The notes: generated by a model from the sequence alone, not told the origin. Shown: positions 8,768 to 18,178, numbered from the stretch's first letter. The stretch: DNA of 64,000 bases from Burkholderiaceae bacterium (GCA_024235915.1 JACKLO010000019.1:1-64000), one strand, 5' to 3'. A program made the numbers and translations.

Positions 8768-9279
8768 CGCGCGTCACTGTCGGCTTCATGGCCCGTCATC
8801 CGGCGCACTGGATCGCGCTGGGTTTCGGCAGCGGCCTGGCACCCAAGGCCGCGGGCACCGTGGGCACGCTGTGGGCCTGGGTGGCCTTCCTGGTGCTGGA
8901 CCGCTGGTTGAGTGATGCCGGCTGGGCGGCGGTGCTCGTTGGCGGCTTCGTGGTCGGCTGGTGGGCCTGCACGCGCACGGCGCAGCACATGGCGATCAGC
9001 GACCCCGGCGCCATCGTGTGGGACGAGATCCTCGCCTTCTGGCTGGTGCTGTGGATCTGGACGCCGGCGGGTTTCGTGGGCCAGCTCGCGGCCTTTGCGC
9101 TGTTCCGCTACTTCGATGCGGCCAAGCCGCCGCCGGTGGGCTGGGCCGACGCGCGCTTCAAGCTGCGCCCCGGCACCACCATCGGCTGGCGCGAGGGTTT
9201 CGGCATCCTCTTCGACGACCTGTTGGCGGCGTTCTGCACGCTGCTGCTGCTGGCCCTGTGGACGGTGGCATGGAGCTGA
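8764..9279 (+). CDS. pgpA: Phosphatidylglycerophosphatase A
   Basis: A 171-residue integral membrane phosphatase that dephosphorylates phosphatidylglycerol phosphate to phosphatidylglycerol. The PgpA signature is clear: FGSGLAPKAAGTVGTLWAW near the N-terminus, SDPGAIVWDEILAF in the middle and the FRYFDAAKPPPVGWADARF segment. It has four hydrophobic stretches. The start overlaps the thiL stop (ATGA at 8764), and the end overlaps the start region of pncC, making thiL-pgpA-pncC one compact operon. Confidence 0.95.
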   Translation: MTRVTVGFMARHPAHWIALGFGSGLAPKAAGTVGTLWAWVAFLVLDRWLSDAGWAAVLVGGFVVGWWACTRTAQHMAISDPGAIVWDEILAFWLVLWIWTPAGFVGQLAAFALFRYFDAAKPPPVGWADARFKLRPGTTIGWREGFGILFDDLLAAFCTLLLLALWTVAWS

Positions 9280-9764
9280 TGCAATACGAGGCCGACGTGC
9301 GCATGCTTGGCGATGCGCTGCGCGCACGCGGCTGGATGCTGGCCACCGTCGAGAGCTGCACCGGTGGCGCCATCGCGGCCGCCTGCACGGCCGTGGCCGG
9401 TTCCAGCGACTGGTTCGATCGCGCCTTCGTCACCTACAGCAATGCAGCCAAGACGGCGATGGTGGGTGTCGATGCGGCGCTGGTCGCCGCCCATGGCGCC
9501 GTCAGCGAACCGGTGGCGCGGGCGATGGCCGAAGGGGCCTTGGCCCATGCGCCGGTGCAGATGGCGGTGGCCGTGACCGGCATCGCCGGGCCTGGCGGCG
9601 CGGTGCCGGGCAAGCCGGTGGGCACGGTGTGGCTGGCGGTGGCGGGCGTGGGCGGCACCACGGCCGAACGGCTGCAGCTGGACGGCGACCGCGACGCCGT
9701 GCGTGCGCAGACGGTGGCGGCTGCGCTGGTGCGTCTGATCCAGCGCGCGCGCGCCGTCAGCTGA
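9270..9764 (+). CDS. pncC: Nicotinamide-nucleotide amidase (CinA C-terminal domain protein)
   Basis: A 164-residue stand-alone CinA C-terminal domain (PncC), which hydrolyses nicotinamide mononucleotide to nicotinate mononucleotide in pyridine nucleotide recycling. Diagnostic motifs: TVESCTGG, GSSDWFDRAFVTYSN, GAVSEPVARAMA, VAVTGIAGPGG and KPVGTVW. The ATG at 9270 is chosen because MELMQ aligns with the ELMQ start of the E. coli protein; an ATG at 9279, which makes a TGATG overlap with the pgpA stop, is the alternative. It is third in the thiL-pgpA-pncC operon, and its 3' end overlaps the convergent GGDEF-EAL gene by 8 bp. Confidence 0.92.
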   Translation: MELMQYEADVRMLGDALRARGWMLATVESCTGGAIAAACTAVAGSSDWFDRAFVTYSNAAKTAMVGVDAALVAAHGAVSEPVARAMAEGALAHAPVQMAVAVTGIAGPGGAVPGKPVGTVWLAVAGVGGTTAERLQLDGDRDAVRAQTVAAALVRLIQRARAVS

Positions 9765-11754
9765 CGGGGACCGGCAGCGCCGGCAGCAGCGCGGCGAACT
9801 CGTCGGCCGGCAAGGCGCGCGCCCACAGCCAGCCCTGCTGCAGGTGCGGCCCGCAGCCCAGCAGCCAGGCCCGGTGGGCACCGGTCTCGACCCCTTCGGC
9901 CACCACCTCCACATCGAGGGCGCGGGCCATGCCGAACATGGCCTGGACGAGCTCGCCGTCCCCGCGGCTTTGTGGCAGGTCGCGCACGAAGCTGCGGTCG
10001 ATCTTCATGCGGTCGGGCTGCAGCATCTTCAGTGTGGCCAGCGACGAATAGCCGCAGCCGAAGTCGTCCACCGCCAGCCGCACGCCGGCGGCCCGCAGCG
10101 CGGCCACGGCACGCTGTGTGGCATCACCATCGGCCAGCAGCGTGACCTCGGTCAGTTCCAGCTCCAGGGCATGGTGGGGCAGGCCGTGCCGCTGCACGGC
10201 GTCGGCGACACGCGCGGGAAAGTCCTCGTCGCGCAACTGCAGGGCCGAGACGTTGATCGCCACCTGCAATGGCGGCTTGCCGGCGGCACGCCAGGCCGCC
10301 AGCTGCGCGCAGGCGGTTTCCAGCACCCATTGGCCCAGGGGCACCACAAGACCGCAGGCTTCGGCCGCCTCGATGAAGGCATCGGCTGCGAGCAGGCCGC
10401 GGGTCGGGTGGGCCCAGCGCACCAGGGCTTCGGCACCGAGGATGCGGCCGTCGTGCGGGTCCACCAGCGGTTGATAGTGCAGGCGCAGCTGCCCGGTGTC
10501 GATGGCGTCGGCCAGCTCACGCTCCAGCGTGCGGCGCGCCCGCAGCTCGGTGTCCATGTCGGCGTGATAGAAACCATGGCGCGCCCGACCGAGCTGCTTG
10601 CTGCGGTACATGGCCACGTCGGCGGCGTGCACGAGGGCGTCGAAATCGGGGGCGTCGTCGGGAAAGCGGGCGATGCCGATGCTGCTGCCGATGCGCAGGG
10701 CCTCGGCCACGCCGGGCAAGGGCTGTGGTTCGCGCAGGTGGTTGATGATCCTCACCGCGGCCAGCTCCGCCGCGGCATCGTCGCAGTCCGGCATCAGGAC
10801 CAGGAACTCGTCACCGGCCATGCGGCACACCACGTCGGCTTCGCGCAGGCATTGCCGCAGGCGCCGGGCCACCACCTGCAGCAGGGCATCGCCGGCCGCA
10901 TGGCCGTGGGTGTCGTTGACGGCCTTGAAGTGGTCGAGGTCGACGAACATCAGCACCAGGCGGCCGCCGTCGCGCCGCGCCTGAGCCGCCGCCACCGTGA
11001 ACAGCTCGCGCAGCAGGGTGCGGTTGGGCAGGCCGGTCAGCGCATCGTGCAGCGCCATCTGGCGCAGCGCCTCGTTCTTGTGCTCGAGTTCGTCGATCAG
11101 CTGGCGCACCTGCGTGTGCACACTGGTCAGGTGGCGACCCAGCTGGCCGAGTTCGTCATCCGCAGACCAGTCCGGCAACGGCCCAGGCTGCCGGTGGGTG
11201 AGGCTGTCGGCCTGACGCTTCAGGGCTTCGATGGGCCGCACCAGGCGCGAGGACATCAACCCGGCGATCACCAGGCCGCCCGCCAGCACCTGCAGGGCGA
11301 CCAGCCACAGGGTGCTCAGGCGGCGCTCCAGCAGCAGCCGATCGAGCTCGCTGTCGTCGAAGTGCACGCGCACACGCGCAATGGTCTGGCCCTCGTAGCG
11401 CACCGGCGCCTCGCGCAGCGCGGCGGGCGGTGTCGTGGCGCATTGCAGGCGCCGGAACTCCGGCGCGTCGATCGTGGGCTGCAGATCCAGCACCTCCACG
11501 CCGCAGACCGAAGGCTCGCGCAGGATATTGGCGATCGCGGCCTGCAGGCCCGGTGTGCTGAGGGTCCAGGCCGGTTCAGTGAGCGCGGCCGTCGCCAGGG
11601 CCACGACGGCGCCACGGGTGCGGTCGATCACCGGCTGCTGCGACTGCCTTGCCGCGAAGTCGCCGATGAAGATGACCAGCCCCGCAGGCAACAGCACGCC
11701 GGCGACGATGGCCGCCAGGACGGCACCGCGCAGCGACAGGTGGGGCAGACGCAT
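9757..11754 (-). CDS. Membrane GGDEF-EAL protein (c-di-GMP turnover)
   Basis: 665 residues. A transmembrane helix at ~10-30, a periplasmic segment, a second helix at ~148-168 and a HAMP-like linker (SSRLVRPIEALKRQADSL) are followed by a GGDEF domain (~235-395) and an EAL domain (~410-655). The GGDEF signature is AGDEF (residues 313-317), a variant that can still be active. The EAL motif EALVRW (442-447) is intact, as is DDFGCGYSSL, so phosphodiesterase activity is likely. The ATG at 11754 overlaps the stop of the upstream solute-binding protein gene by 1 nt (TGATG). The pair therefore looks like a ligand sensor in the periplasm coupled to c-di-GMP output. Confidence 0.92.
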   Translation of the reverse strand: MRLPHLSLRGAVLAAIVAGVLLPAGLVIFIGDFAARQSQQPVIDRTRGAVVALATAALTEPAWTLSTPGLQAAIANILREPSVCGVEVLDLQPTIDAPEFRRLQCATTPPAALREAPVRYEGQTIARVRVHFDDSELDRLLLERRLSTLWLVALQVLAGGLVIAGLMSSRLVRPIEALKRQADSLTHRQPGPLPDWSADDELGQLGRHLTSVHTQVRQLIDELEHKNEALRQMALHDALTGLPNRTLLRELFTVAAAQARRDGGRLVLMFVDLDHFKAVNDTHGHAAGDALLQVVARRLRQCLREADVVCRMAGDEFLVLMPDCDDAAAELAAVRIINHLREPQPLPGVAEALRIGSSIGIARFPDDAPDFDALVHAADVAMYRSKQLGRARHGFYHADMDTELRARRTLERELADAIDTGQLRLHYQPLVDPHDGRILGAEALVRWAHPTRGLLAADAFIEAAEACGLVVPLGQWVLETACAQLAAWRAAGKPPLQVAINVSALQLRDEDFPARVADAVQRHGLPHHALELELTEVTLLADGDATQRAVAALRAAGVRLAVDDFGCGYSSLATLKMLQPDRMKIDRSFVRDLPQSRGDGELVQAMFGMARALDVEVVAEGVETGAHRAWLLGCGPHLQQGWLWARALPADEFAALLPALPVPVS

Positions 11755-12458
11755 CAGCGGGGTGTGGCGAGCGCGCGGTCGATGCGTGCGATCCACGCTT
11801 CCGGCACGGCGCGGCTGCAGTAGAGATGGCGTGTCTGGCCCTTGGGCTCGTCGGCGAGCGGCAACAGGCGCAGCTGGGGCGCGGCGAGCAGCGACGCCTC
11901 CTCGGGCGCGACGAGCATCCAGTCGGCCCGGCCGGAGACCAGCATGCGAGCCATCTGCGTGGGCTCGACACTGGTGCGCAGCGGCGGGTGCGCGGCGGCC
12001 GCGATCAGCGCGTCCAGACGCGGCCCGTAGGAATAGCCGTCCTTGACCAGCAGGCGCATCTGCGGCGCGGCCAGCAGCGCGGCGGCCGTGGCTGACGCAT
12101 CGCGCCAGGCGCCGTCGCGGACGAGCCCTGCCAGCGGGTTGTCGCGATAAAGCGGCGCGCTGAAGCGGCCGAGCGCTTCCCGGCCGGCATTGCGGAACCA
12201 GCCGACGCCGCAATGCAGGCCCGTGGCCTCGCCCTGGATCAGCGCCAGTTGCCGCTGATTCGGGGTGCGCGCCCACTCGAAGGCGATGCCGGCGGCGCGC
12301 AGGGCCCGGGCGGCAGGTTCGGCCACCAGACCGCTGACCTGACCGTCGGGCCCGGTGGCGGAATAGGGAGGGCGCTCCTGGTAGTGCAGGGTCAATGGCG
12401 GGTCGGCCTGCGCCACCGACACCGCACCCAGCGACAGGATCAACAACAGCCGGCGCAT
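11754..12458 (-). CDS. Periplasmic solute-binding (SBP_bac_3-like) protein
   Basis: A 234-residue secreted protein with a classic signal peptide (MRRLLLILSLGAVSVAQADP) and a type 2 periplasmic-binding fold resembling amino-acid ABC receptors (ERPPYSATGPDGQVSGLVAE, then a SGRADWMLVAPEEA segment). No ABC permease or ATPase gene is adjacent. Instead its stop codon overlaps the start of the GGDEF-EAL gene, so it probably serves as a sensory partner, or is a stand-alone sensor remnant. The ligand is unknown. Expression presumably begins in the 35-bp gap shared with the divergent dehydrogenase gene at 12494. Confidence 0.8.
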   Translation of the reverse strand: MRRLLLILSLGAVSVAQADPPLTLHYQERPPYSATGPDGQVSGLVAEPAARALRAAGIAFEWARTPNQRQLALIQGEATGLHCGVGWFRNAGREALGRFSAPLYRDNPLAGLVRDGAWRDASATAAALLAAPQMRLLVKDGYSYGPRLDALIAAAAHPPLRTSVEPTQMARMLVSGRADWMLVAPEEASLLAAPQLRLLPLADEPKGQTRHLYCSRAVPEAWIARIDRALATPR

Positions 12459-12493
12459 GCCGGTGATTCTGGTCTGCGCTAGCCTCGACGTCC

Positions 12494-13393
12494 ATGCACA
12501 TCCTGCTCTGCGGCCAATTCGAGGCCGGCGAACGTGAACTCTGGCGGTCGGCGCTGTCGGCCGCGTGGCCTCGGGGCCACTGGCTCGACGAGGCCGCGGC
12601 GCGCGCAGCGCCGGCGGACGTGCGCGCCGCAGTGGTGGCCAACCCCGCGCCTGGCGCGCTGCATGGCCTGCCCGCGCTGGCGCTGGTGCAGTCGCTGTGG
12701 GCCGGCGTCGAGCGCCTGGTGGCCGACCCGACGCTGCCGGCCCAGGTGCCGCTGGCGCGCATGGTCGACCCGATGATGAGCGTGGCCATGGCCGAGACGG
12801 CGCATTGGGCCGTGCTGTCGCTGCACCGCGACCTGTTCACCTACGCGTGTCAGCAGCGCCTGCGCCAGTGGCGGCAGCACCCGCAGCGGCGTGCCGACGA
12901 GCTGCGGGTGCTGGTGCTCGGGCGCGGTGAACTCGGCCGTGCGGTGGGCCGCCGCCTGGCCGACGCGGGCTACGCCGTGGCCTATTGGGCGCGGGGCGAC
13001 GACCTGCCGGCGGCATTGGCGCAGGCCGATGTGGTGATCAATCTGCTGCCGCTGACCCCGGCCACGCGCGGCCTGATCGACGCGCGCTTCCTGGCCGCGC
13101 TGCCGGCCGGTGCCGCACTCGTGAACCTGGCGCGTGGCGGCCATGTCGTCGAGGCCGACCTGCTGGATGCATTGGACCGTGGCCACCTGCAGCATGCCGT
13201 GCTCGACGTGTTCGCCCATGAACCCTTGCCCGCCGACCATGCCTTCTGGACCCATGAGCGCGTGACGGTGTTGCCGCACGTGGCCGCGGCCACGGACACG
13301 CGCAGCGCGGCATCGGTGGTGGCGGCCAACCTGGAGGCCCTGGCCAACGGGCGGCCGCTGGCGCATCTGGTGGACCGGGCGCGCGGGTACTGA
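12494..13393 (+). CDS. D-2-hydroxyacid dehydrogenase (GhrA-like glyoxylate/hydroxypyruvate reductase)
   Basis: A 299-residue NAD(P)-dependent 2-hydroxyacid dehydrogenase. The nucleotide-binding region contains LVLGRGELGRAVGRRLADAG; the catalytic Arg is in NLARGGHVVE, the Glu in DVFAHEPLPADHAFW and the His in VLPHVAAAT. Overall layout matches the E. coli GhrA branch, which reduces glyoxylate and hydroxypyruvate. Substrate preference is inferred from family likeness only. It is alone on the plus strand between the divergent solute-binding gene and the convergent holA. Confidence 0.88.
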   Translation: MHILLCGQFEAGERELWRSALSAAWPRGHWLDEAAARAAPADVRAAVVANPAPGALHGLPALALVQSLWAGVERLVADPTLPAQVPLARMVDPMMSVAMAETAHWAVLSLHRDLFTYACQQRLRQWRQHPQRRADELRVLVLGRGELGRAVGRRLADAGYAVAYWARGDDLPAALAQADVVINLLPLTPATRGLIDARFLAALPAGAALVNLARGGHVVEADLLDALDRGHLQHAVLDVFAHEPLPADHAFWTHERVTVLPHVAAATDTRSAASVVAANLEALANGRPLAHLVDRARGY

Positions 13394-13432
13394 GGGCCAC
13401 CGCAGGCGCCGCGGCGTCCGCGGCCCGCGTGA

Positions 13433-14533
13433 TCAGCCGGCCTGCAGCACCAGCCGCGCGGCCGGCCCACTGCGCGGCGCGCCGGTCTTGGTGGCCATCA
13501 CCGCCTGCAGCGTCATCAAAAGCAGGCGCTTGAGCGCGTCCCAGGGCTCGGCCGGCCACTCCGGGTGGCGCAGGCCCTTGACCAGGCCGTCGCACACGCT
13601 GGCGGCGTCCACCAGATGGGCCAGCGTGTGCGCCGGCAAGGCCGGCAGCACACGTTCGAACAGGCGCTGGCGCACGCCCCAGACACGGGCCTCCTGCAGC
13701 GCCATCGGCAGCGGGCGACCGCCGTCGAGCGCGTCACGGGCGCGCTTGAGCGCCTGCAGGTCGGCCGCGAGTGTCCAGTGCACCAGCACCGGGGCCTCGC
13801 CTTCGGCGCGCAGGCCGTCGAGCATGCGCAGCGCACGGGCGGTCTGGCCCTGCAGCACGGCCTCGGTGAGGCGCCAGACGTCGTAGCGTGCCACGTCGAG
13901 CACGGCGGCTTCGATCTGGTCGAAACTCAGCTCGCCTTCGGGGTAGAGCAGGGCCAGCTTCTGCAGTTCCTGGTGGGCTGCCAGCAGGTTGCCTTCCACG
14001 CGGTCGGCGAAGAAGGCCAAGGCCTGCTGGCCCGGCTCGCCGTCGGCCACACGCTGGCCTTGGGTGGCCAGCCGCTGCGCGATCCACGCCGGCAGCGCGC
14101 GGCGCTCCACCGGTTCGACGCGCACGGTGGCGCCGGCACGGTCCAGCGCCGCGAACCAGGCGCTCTTGAGCTGCTGGCCGTCCAGGCGGGGCAGGTGCAC
14201 CAGGGTGAGCACGTCGTCGGACAGCTGTTCGCAGTAGCGCTGCAGCGCTTCGGAGCCGTCCTTGCCCGGCTTGCCACCGGGGATGCGGATCTCGATGAGC
14301 TGACGGTCGGCGAAGAGGCTCATCGACTGCGCCGCACCCAGCACGCCGGCCCAGTCGAAGTGCGCCCCGCCGACGGCGAAGACCTTGCGCTCGGTGTAGC
14401 CCGCGGCACGGGCGGAGGCGCGGATGGCGTCGCAGGCTTCCTGCGCCAGGAGCGGCTCGTCGCCGTGCACGGTGTAGAGCGGGCGCAGGCCGCGCTGCAG
14501 TTGCGCGTCCAGCTGGTCGGGGCGGATCTGCAT
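13433..14533 (-). CDS. holA: DNA polymerase III delta subunit
   Basis: A 366-residue HolA, the clamp-loader subunit that opens the beta sliding clamp. Typical features: the N-terminal YTVHGDEPLLAQEACDAIR, the FADRQLIEIRIP motif, and the collar domain toward the C-terminus. The ATG at 14533 gives the standard start MQIRPDQLDAQL. The gene lies 10 bp after lptE, in the order leuS-lptE-holA that is conserved in many beta- and gammaproteobacteria. Confidence 0.95.
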   Translation of the reverse strand: MQIRPDQLDAQLQRGLRPLYTVHGDEPLLAQEACDAIRASARAAGYTERKVFAVGGAHFDWAGVLGAAQSMSLFADRQLIEIRIPGGKPGKDGSEALQRYCEQLSDDVLTLVHLPRLDGQQLKSAWFAALDRAGATVRVEPVERRALPAWIAQRLATQGQRVADGEPGQQALAFFADRVEGNLLAAHQELQKLALLYPEGELSFDQIEAAVLDVARYDVWRLTEAVLQGQTARALRMLDGLRAEGEAPVLVHWTLAADLQALKRARDALDGGRPLPMALQEARVWGVRQRLFERVLPALPAHTLAHLVDAASVCDGLVKGLRHPEWPAEPWDALKRLLLMTLQAVMATKTGAPRSGPAARLVLQAG

Positions 14534-14543
14534 GGCGCCGACC

Positions 14544-15041
14544 CTACACCGGCAGCGCCGCCAGCCGGCGCAGCAGCTGGGCGACGACGTCGTCCTGCAT
14601 CTCGCGGAAGATCTCCGCCTCCTCGGCGGTCTTGGCCAGCGTGGCGGATTCGGTGGTGCTGAGCTCACGCACCAGGCGCAGCGCCACCGGCGGCATCAAG
14701 GCGCGGCCGGTGGGCGTGTCGGCGCGCACCGTGGCCAGCAGGCGCAGCTGCAGTTCGCGCACCTGGCCGGCGGCGGTGGTGGCCGCCGCGCTACGCTCAC
14801 GCTTGTCGACCAGCGCCTGCAGCACCACGTCGGCTTCCGCCGGCACGGGCACGATGACCACGTGCCGGGCCAGCGCGCGCCGCAGGTCCGCGGCCAGCGG
14901 CGAGTCGGGCGCGAAGCCCGTCAGCGCGATGCGGCGGAACGGATAGCTCGGCGGCGCGGCCAGCTGGAAGCCGCAGCCGGCCGTCAGGGCGGTGGCCGCC
15001 GTGGCGGCCAAGGTCGTCAGCAGCGCAGTGCGGCGTCGCAT
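14544..15041 (-). CDS. lptE: LPS-assembly lipoprotein LptE
   Basis: A 165-residue outer-membrane lipoprotein. A short signal peptide ends in a lipobox LTAGC (lipidated Cys23), followed by the GFQLA start typical of LptE. The body contains two-stranded segments and a C-terminal EIFREMQDDVVAQLLRRLAAL helix characteristic of the family. LptE plugs LptD and helps deliver lipopolysaccharide to the cell surface. It sits 4 bp after leuS and 10 bp before holA, a conserved gene order. Confidence 0.93.
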   Translation of the reverse strand: MRRRTALLTTLAATAATALTAGCGFQLAAPPSYPFRRIALTGFAPDSPLAADLRRALARHVVIVPVPAEADVVLQALVDKRERSAAATTAAGQVRELQLRLLATVRADTPTGRALMPPVALRLVRELSTTESATLAKTAEEAEIFREMQDDVVAQLLRRLAALPV

Positions 15042-15045
15042 GCGC

Positions 15046-17715
15046 TCAGACGACGATGTTCACCAGCCGCCCCGGCACGATGACGATCTTGCGCGCCGGC
15101 TTGCCGTCCATGAAGCGCTGGGCATCTGGGTGTGCCAGCGCCGCGGCTTCGATGGCGGCCTTGTCGGCCGCCGCCGGCACCGTGATCGACCCCCGCAGCT
15201 TGCCGGCCACCTGCAGCACGAGCTCGATCTCGCTGCGCACCAGCGCCGCCTCGTCCACCGCCGGCCAGGGCGCGTCCAGCAGGTCGCCCATCTCGCCGGC
15301 GAAGCCGAGCGCCTGCCACAGGCCATGGGTGATGTGTGGGCAGGCGGGGTAGAGCGCGCGCAGCAGCACCGAGAAACCTTCTTGCAGCGCGCTGCGGTCG
15401 GCAGTCGAGGCCGGCTCGAAGGCCTCCAGCGTGTTCAGCAGCTTCATGCAACCCGACACCACGGTGTTGTATTGCATGCGCTCGTAGTCGTAGCTCACCT
15501 GCTTGAGCACGGTGTGCACGTCGCGCCGCAGGGCCTGGCCGGCGCTGCCCAGCGCGCCGTCCGGCAACACCTGCGCCGTCAGCGCCGCCAGCCGGTTGCC
15601 GAAGCCCCACACGCGCTTGAGGAAGCGGTGCGCGCCTTCGACGCCGGCGTCGTTCCACTCCAGCGTTTGCTCCGGCGGGCTGGCGAACATCACGAACAGG
15701 CGCGCGGTGTCGGCGCCGTAGCGGTCGATCAGCTCCTGCGGGTCGACGCCGTTGTTCTTGGACTTGGACATGGTGCCCACGCCCTCGTAGTCCACCGCGC
15801 TGCCGTCGCTCTTCAGCTTCGCGCCGATGACCTTGCCACCGGCGTCGAACACGTTCTCCACCTCGTGCGGCCAGAAGTACTCGATGCCACCCTTCTCGCC
15901 ACGCCGGCTGTAGATGTGGTTGAGCACCATGCCTTGGGTGAGCAGCTTGGTGAAGGGCTCGCTGACCTGCACCAGGCCCATGTCGCGCATGACCTTGGTC
16001 CAGAAGCGCGCGTACAGCAGGTGCAGGATGGCGTGCTCGATGCCACCGATGTACTGGTCCATGCCGGCGCCGCCGGCGGCGCTGGCCTGCAGCGGCATCC
16101 AGTAGGCCGTGCCGCCGGCCACCATGCGCTCGGCATCGGTGGGGTCGCAGTAGCGCATGTAGTACCACGAGCTGTCCACGAAGGTGTCCATCGTGTCGGT
16201 CTCGCGGCGCGCCGGCTTGCCGCACACCGGGCAGGCGCAGCGCAGGAAGTCCTCGCGCTTGTTCAGCGGGTTGCCGCTGCCGTCGGGGATGCAGTCCTCG
16301 GGCAGCACCACCGGCAGGTCGGCCTCGGGCACCGGCACGGCGCCGTGTTCGTCGCAGTGGATGATGGGGATCGGCGTGCCCCAGTAGCGCTGGCGGCTGA
16401 CGCCCCAGTCACGCAGGCGCCAGGTGGTCTTCTTCTCGCCGAGGCCCTGGGCGGCGAGCAGTTCGGCCACCTTGTCCACGGCGGCCTTGTGGCCCAGGCC
16501 GTCGAGCACGCCGCTGTTCACGCAGCGGCCCTGCTGCTTGTCGGCGTAGTGCTCGGCCCAGCCGTCGGTGCTGAAGGGCTTGCCGGGCACGTCCACCACC
16601 TGCTGGATCGGCAGGCCGTACTTCTTCGCGAAGGCGAAGTCGCGCTCGTCGTGCGCGGGCACACCCATCACGGCGCCGTCGCCGTAGCCCATCAGCACGT
16701 AGTTGCCCACCCACACGTCCACGGGCTGGCCCGTGATCGGGTGCGTGACGCTCAGGCCCGTGGGCAGGCCTTCCTTGTCCTTGGTCGCGAGCTCGGCCTC
16801 GGTGGTGCCGCCGGCCTGGCATTGCGCGATGAAGGCCGCCAGCGCCGGGTTGCTGGCGGCGGCATGCGTGGCCAGCGGGTGTTCCGGGGCCACAGCGCAG
16901 AAGGTGACACCCATGATGGTGTCGGCGCGCGTGGTGAAGACCCACATGCGGCCGTCGCCGATCAGCGTGCCTGCGGCATCACGGATGTCGTGCGTGAAGG
17001 CGAAGCGCACGCCTTCGCTCTTGCCGATCCAGTTCTCCTGCATCAGGCGCACGCGCTCGGGCCAGCCGGCCAGGTAGTGCGGGTCGGCCGGGTCGGCCAC
17101 GGCCGACAGCAGTTCGTCCGCGTAGGCGGTGATCTTCAGGTAGTAGCCGGGGATCTCGCGCTTCTCGACCACGGCGCCGGAGCGCCAGCCGCGGCCGTCG
17201 ATGACCTGCTCATTGGCCAGCACGGTCTGGTCCACCGGGTCCCAGTTGACGACCTGGGTGCGGCGCTCGGCGATGCCCTTCTCCAGCATCTTCAGGAACA
17301 GCCACTGGTTCCACTTGTAGTACGCCGGCGAACAGGTGGCGACCTCGCGGCTCCAGTCGATGGCCAGGCCCATGGCCTGCATCTGGCCCTTCATGTGGGC
17401 GATGTTCGAATAGGTCCACTGCGCCGGCGGCACGCGGTTCTTCATCGCCGCGTTTTCGGCCGGCAAGCCGAAGGCGTCCCAGCCCATCGGCATGAGCACG
17501 TTCCAGCCCTTCATGCGCAACTGGCGCGCCAGCATGTCGTTGATGGTGTAGTTGCGCACGTGCCCCATGTGCAGCTTGCCGCTGGGGTAGGGCAGCATGC
17601 TGCAGGCGTAGAACTTGGGCCGGCTGGTGTCTTCGGTGACGCGGTAGGCGTCGGCGGCGTTCCAGTGGGCCTGCGCCGTGGTCTCGACTTCGCCGGGGAC
17701 GTACTTTTCGTTCAT
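15046..17715 (-). CDS. leuS: Leucyl-tRNA synthetase
   Basis: An 889-residue class I aminoacyl-tRNA synthetase that charges tRNA-Leu. The HIGH-type motif appears as HMGH in YPSGKLHMGHVRNY, and the KMSKS loop as TMSKSKNN. The editing domain (CP1) lies between, including the TTRADTIMGVTF stretch. A Cys pair within CPVCGKPARRE is consistent with the zinc-like insertion of bacterial LeuRS. Length is standard. The gene lies 25 bp downstream of exbD, so leuS-lptE-holA may be read through from the bamE-dapB-exbBD block. Confidence 0.97.
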   Translation of the reverse strand: MNEKYVPGEVETTAQAHWNAADAYRVTEDTSRPKFYACSMLPYPSGKLHMGHVRNYTINDMLARQLRMKGWNVLMPMGWDAFGLPAENAAMKNRVPPAQWTYSNIAHMKGQMQAMGLAIDWSREVATCSPAYYKWNQWLFLKMLEKGIAERRTQVVNWDPVDQTVLANEQVIDGRGWRSGAVVEKREIPGYYLKITAYADELLSAVADPADPHYLAGWPERVRLMQENWIGKSEGVRFAFTHDIRDAAGTLIGDGRMWVFTTRADTIMGVTFCAVAPEHPLATHAAASNPALAAFIAQCQAGGTTEAELATKDKEGLPTGLSVTHPITGQPVDVWVGNYVLMGYGDGAVMGVPAHDERDFAFAKKYGLPIQQVVDVPGKPFSTDGWAEHYADKQQGRCVNSGVLDGLGHKAAVDKVAELLAAQGLGEKKTTWRLRDWGVSRQRYWGTPIPIIHCDEHGAVPVPEADLPVVLPEDCIPDGSGNPLNKREDFLRCACPVCGKPARRETDTMDTFVDSSWYYMRYCDPTDAERMVAGGTAYWMPLQASAAGGAGMDQYIGGIEHAILHLLYARFWTKVMRDMGLVQVSEPFTKLLTQGMVLNHIYSRRGEKGGIEYFWPHEVENVFDAGGKVIGAKLKSDGSAVDYEGVGTMSKSKNNGVDPQELIDRYGADTARLFVMFASPPEQTLEWNDAGVEGAHRFLKRVWGFGNRLAALTAQVLPDGALGSAGQALRRDVHTVLKQVSYDYERMQYNTVVSGCMKLLNTLEAFEPASTADRSALQEGFSVLLRALYPACPHITHGLWQALGFAGEMGDLLDAPWPAVDEAALVRSEIELVLQVAGKLRGSITVPAAADKAAIEAAALAHPDAQRFMDGKPARKIVIVPGRLVNIVV

Positions 17716-17740
17716 CCCCGGATTGTAGGGAGCGGGCCTG

Positions 17741-18178
17741 CTATTTCGGCGTGCCGGCAGGTGCCGCCGGCGCTTCGGTGACGAAGCCGATGCGGTTCAG
17801 CCCGGCCTGTTGCACGAGTCCGATGAGCTCGGCCACGCGGCCGTAGGGCACGGCCTGGTCGGCGCGCAACTGGACCTCGGTGTCCGGGTCCTTGCGGGCG
17901 GCATCTCGGACGGCCTTGGTCACGGCTTCGGGCGTGGCGACGGCGCCGGCCAGGAACAACTGGCCCTGGGCATCCAGCGCCAGCGCCACGAAGGCCGGCG
18001 TTTCGTTGGGTGTGCCGGCGGCAGACTTGGGCAGGTCCAGCTTCAGGCTCTGGCCGATCAGCGGTGCGGTGACGATGAAGATCACCAGCAACACCAGCAT
18101 GACGTCGATCAGCGGCGTCATGTTGATGTCGCTCATCGGCCGCGAGGCGGCCGCGCGTTCCAGGCGGCCGAAGGCCAT
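17741..18178 (-). CDS. exbD: ExbD/TolR-family biopolymer transport protein
   Basis: A 145-residue single-span inner-membrane protein. The membrane helix, MTPLIDVMLVLLVIFIVTAP, contains the proton-channel aspartate of the family (D in PLIDVML). A periplasmic C-terminal domain follows. It works with ExbB in using proton-motive force to energise an outer-membrane process. The ATG overlaps the exbB stop, so the two are coupled. No tonB or tolA gene is present next to it, so a TonB partner must be elsewhere; a TolR role is less likely without the tol-pal genes. Confidence 0.9.
   Translation of the reverse strand: MAFGRLERAAASRPMSDINMTPLIDVMLVLLVIFIVTAPLIGQSLKLDLPKSAAGTPNETPAFVALALDAQGQLFLAGAVATPEAVTKAVRDAARKDPDTEVQLRADQAVPYGRVAELIGLVQQAGLNRIGFVTEAPAAPAGTPK

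Noticed and set aside
14992..17781. Long plus-strand open frame opposite leuS
   Set aside because: leuS has full HMGH and KMSKS motifs on the minus strand. The opposite frame is a His/Val/Arg-rich shadow without domains.
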